DNA of 6,817 nt from an uncultured Ellagibacter sp. (GTDB taxonomy: Bacteria; Actinomycetota; Coriobacteriia; Coriobacteriales; Eggerthellaceae), in the NCBI RefSeq assembly GCF_934636505.1, contig NZ_CAKUAL010000089.1, positions 1 to 6,817 on the forward strand. Reading direction: 5' to 3'. The position numbers and the translations under genes were made by a program. Below the pieces are notes generated by a model, which worked only from the letters and a program-made list of their open reading frames with translations, ran no database searches and was not told the DNA's origin. Positions 6,550 through 6,817 of this stretch are shown here, piece by piece; positions within the stretch are counted from its first letter, which is position 1, and each line of letters starts with the position of its first letter.

Positions 6550-6648
6550 GCCAAGACGAGCCCGAGGTTCAGACGACGGAGACGCTGCGGCTGTGCCCCG
6601 AATTGCGGCATCGATTCAACTCATAAGCAAGCCACCCGAGACTACTTA
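6550..6648 (-). other. Untranslated leader between candidate promoter and first gene
   Basis: If transcription starts near 6640, the first gene has a leader of at least 100 bases to the ATG at 6510 and over 200 to the ATG at 6423. Apart from the hairpin at 6521-6549, I see no small RNA, riboswitch or convincing leader peptide in it. Confidence 0.3.
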
Positions 6649-6650
6649 CT

Positions 6651-6677
6651 TTTTTAATATGAGCAGGACATTGTCAA
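6651..6677 (-). promoter_or_regulatory. Candidate promoter of the minus-strand operon
   Basis: Minus-strand TTGACA at 6677-6672 is a perfect -35 consensus. It is followed by an A/T-rich block (6660-6650), the least GC-rich spot in the right half. The -10 is uncertain: TAAAAA (6656-6651) gives a 15-base spacer and TATTAA (6659-6654) a 12-base spacer, neither ideal. The position suits the operon reading left from 6510/6423. Confidence 0.45.
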
Positions 6678-6686
6678 TAGACAATG
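6669..6686. promoter_or_regulatory. Palindromic operator candidate over the -35 box
   Basis: CATTGTC at 6669-6675 and GACAATG at 6680-6686 form a perfect 7-bp palindrome with a 4-base centre (AATA), 18 bases in all. The TTGACA -35 box lies inside it, so a dimeric regulator bound here would block the polymerase. No regulator gene is visible in the window; it may lie to the right or be unlinked. Confidence 0.5.
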
Positions 6687-6687
6687 A

Positions 6688-6721
6688 AGGGCCAAGGGCG
6701 GTTGGATTCGCCCTTGGCCCT
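6688..6721. terminator. 13-bp hairpin separating the operon from its right neighbour
   Basis: A perfect inverted repeat has arms 6688-6700 (AGGGCCAAGGGCG) and 6709-6721 (CGCCCTTGGCCCT) with an 8-base loop. It lies just upstream of the operon promoter. It therefore probably ends a minus-strand transcript entering from beyond 6817 and shields the operon from read-through. There is no long T-run in either direction (TTCATTGTC on the minus strand, ATCTATCTT on the plus strand), so efficiency is unclear. Confidence 0.6.
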
Positions 6722-6817
6722 ATCTATCTTCGCCGGAATCCCCGTTGGACAGCGCGTGTCTGGTTCGACGCCCGTTCGGCAGTTTAATATTCGCCCATCG
6801 CGCATGAAGCGCCGGTG
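6722..6817. other. Right edge, no gene assigned
   Basis: Nothing is firmly identifiable here. On the minus strand one frame entering from the window edge reads TGASCAMGEY and stops at TAA (6786-6784), about 60 bases before the hairpin. This could be the last codons of a leftward gene. A second frame stays open past the hairpin to about 6675. Too little sequence is present to choose. Confidence 0.2.

Noticed and set aside
6133..6657. 174-codon + strand open frame opposite the acidic gene
   Set aside because: It has no ribosome binding site and runs through the operon leader. The opposite strand has the strong Shine-Dalgarno and a plausible protein.
6762..6769. GGTTCGAC, recalling a tRNA T-loop
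   Set aside because: The flanks do not form a T-stem, and no acceptor, D or anticodon arms can be found around it on either strand.
1..6817. CRISPR array, insertion sequence or integrase signals
   Set aside because: No regularly spaced repeats, transposase or recombinase motifs, or terminal inverted repeats were found. The only notable direct repeat is the pair of 15-base copies.

Overview
This is a GC-rich bacterial window. Strong Shine-Dalgarno sequences, ATG starts and heavy G/C use at third codon positions mark the genes. The aconitase-superfamily hydratase, the bacterial NSS symporter and the GyrI-like remnant together suggest a high-GC Gram-positive anaerobe, perhaps a gut member of the Coriobacteriia (Eggerthellaceae type). 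That assignment is inferred from gene content and style; no marker gene is present.

Left part (1-3342, + strand): the window opens inside an aconitase-superfamily hydratase that has lost its N-terminal portion to the window edge. It is followed by a 129-base intergenic stretch with three successive potential stem-loops and a complete sodium-coupled neurotransmitter:sodium-symporter (NSS) family transporter. The last stem-loop resembles a terminator but lies only about 20 bases before the transporter start. It must therefore lie in any transporter mRNA that starts upstream of it.

Junction (3343-3623, + strand): a short, apparently decayed piece of a GyrI-like small-molecule-binding domain follows the transporter. 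Its stop codon interlocks with the stop of the next gene on the opposite strand through a shared CTAG.

Right part (3620-6540, - strand): three genes read leftwards, in transcription order 6510/6423-5719, 5640/5601-4369 and 4366-3620. The last two are separated by 2 bases. I cannot assign a function to any of them. The middle protein has the more familiar architecture: a conserved-looking N-terminal region, a long helical, coiled-coil-like centre and a Gly/Ala-rich hydrophobic segment. The other two are an acidic soluble-looking protein and a tryptophan-rich protein with a strongly basic tail. A candidate promoter with a 7-bp-arm palindrome over its -35 box lies at about 6650-6690. A 13-bp hairpin at 6688-6721 separates this operon from whatever lies to the right. 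The first two genes share a 15-base identical sequence at an upstream ATG, and each has a second in-frame ATG with a better ribosome binding site.

The three-gene minus-strand operon is the part most likely to be an undescribed accessory system. The sequence supports its being one regulated unit but gives no direct evidence of a function.
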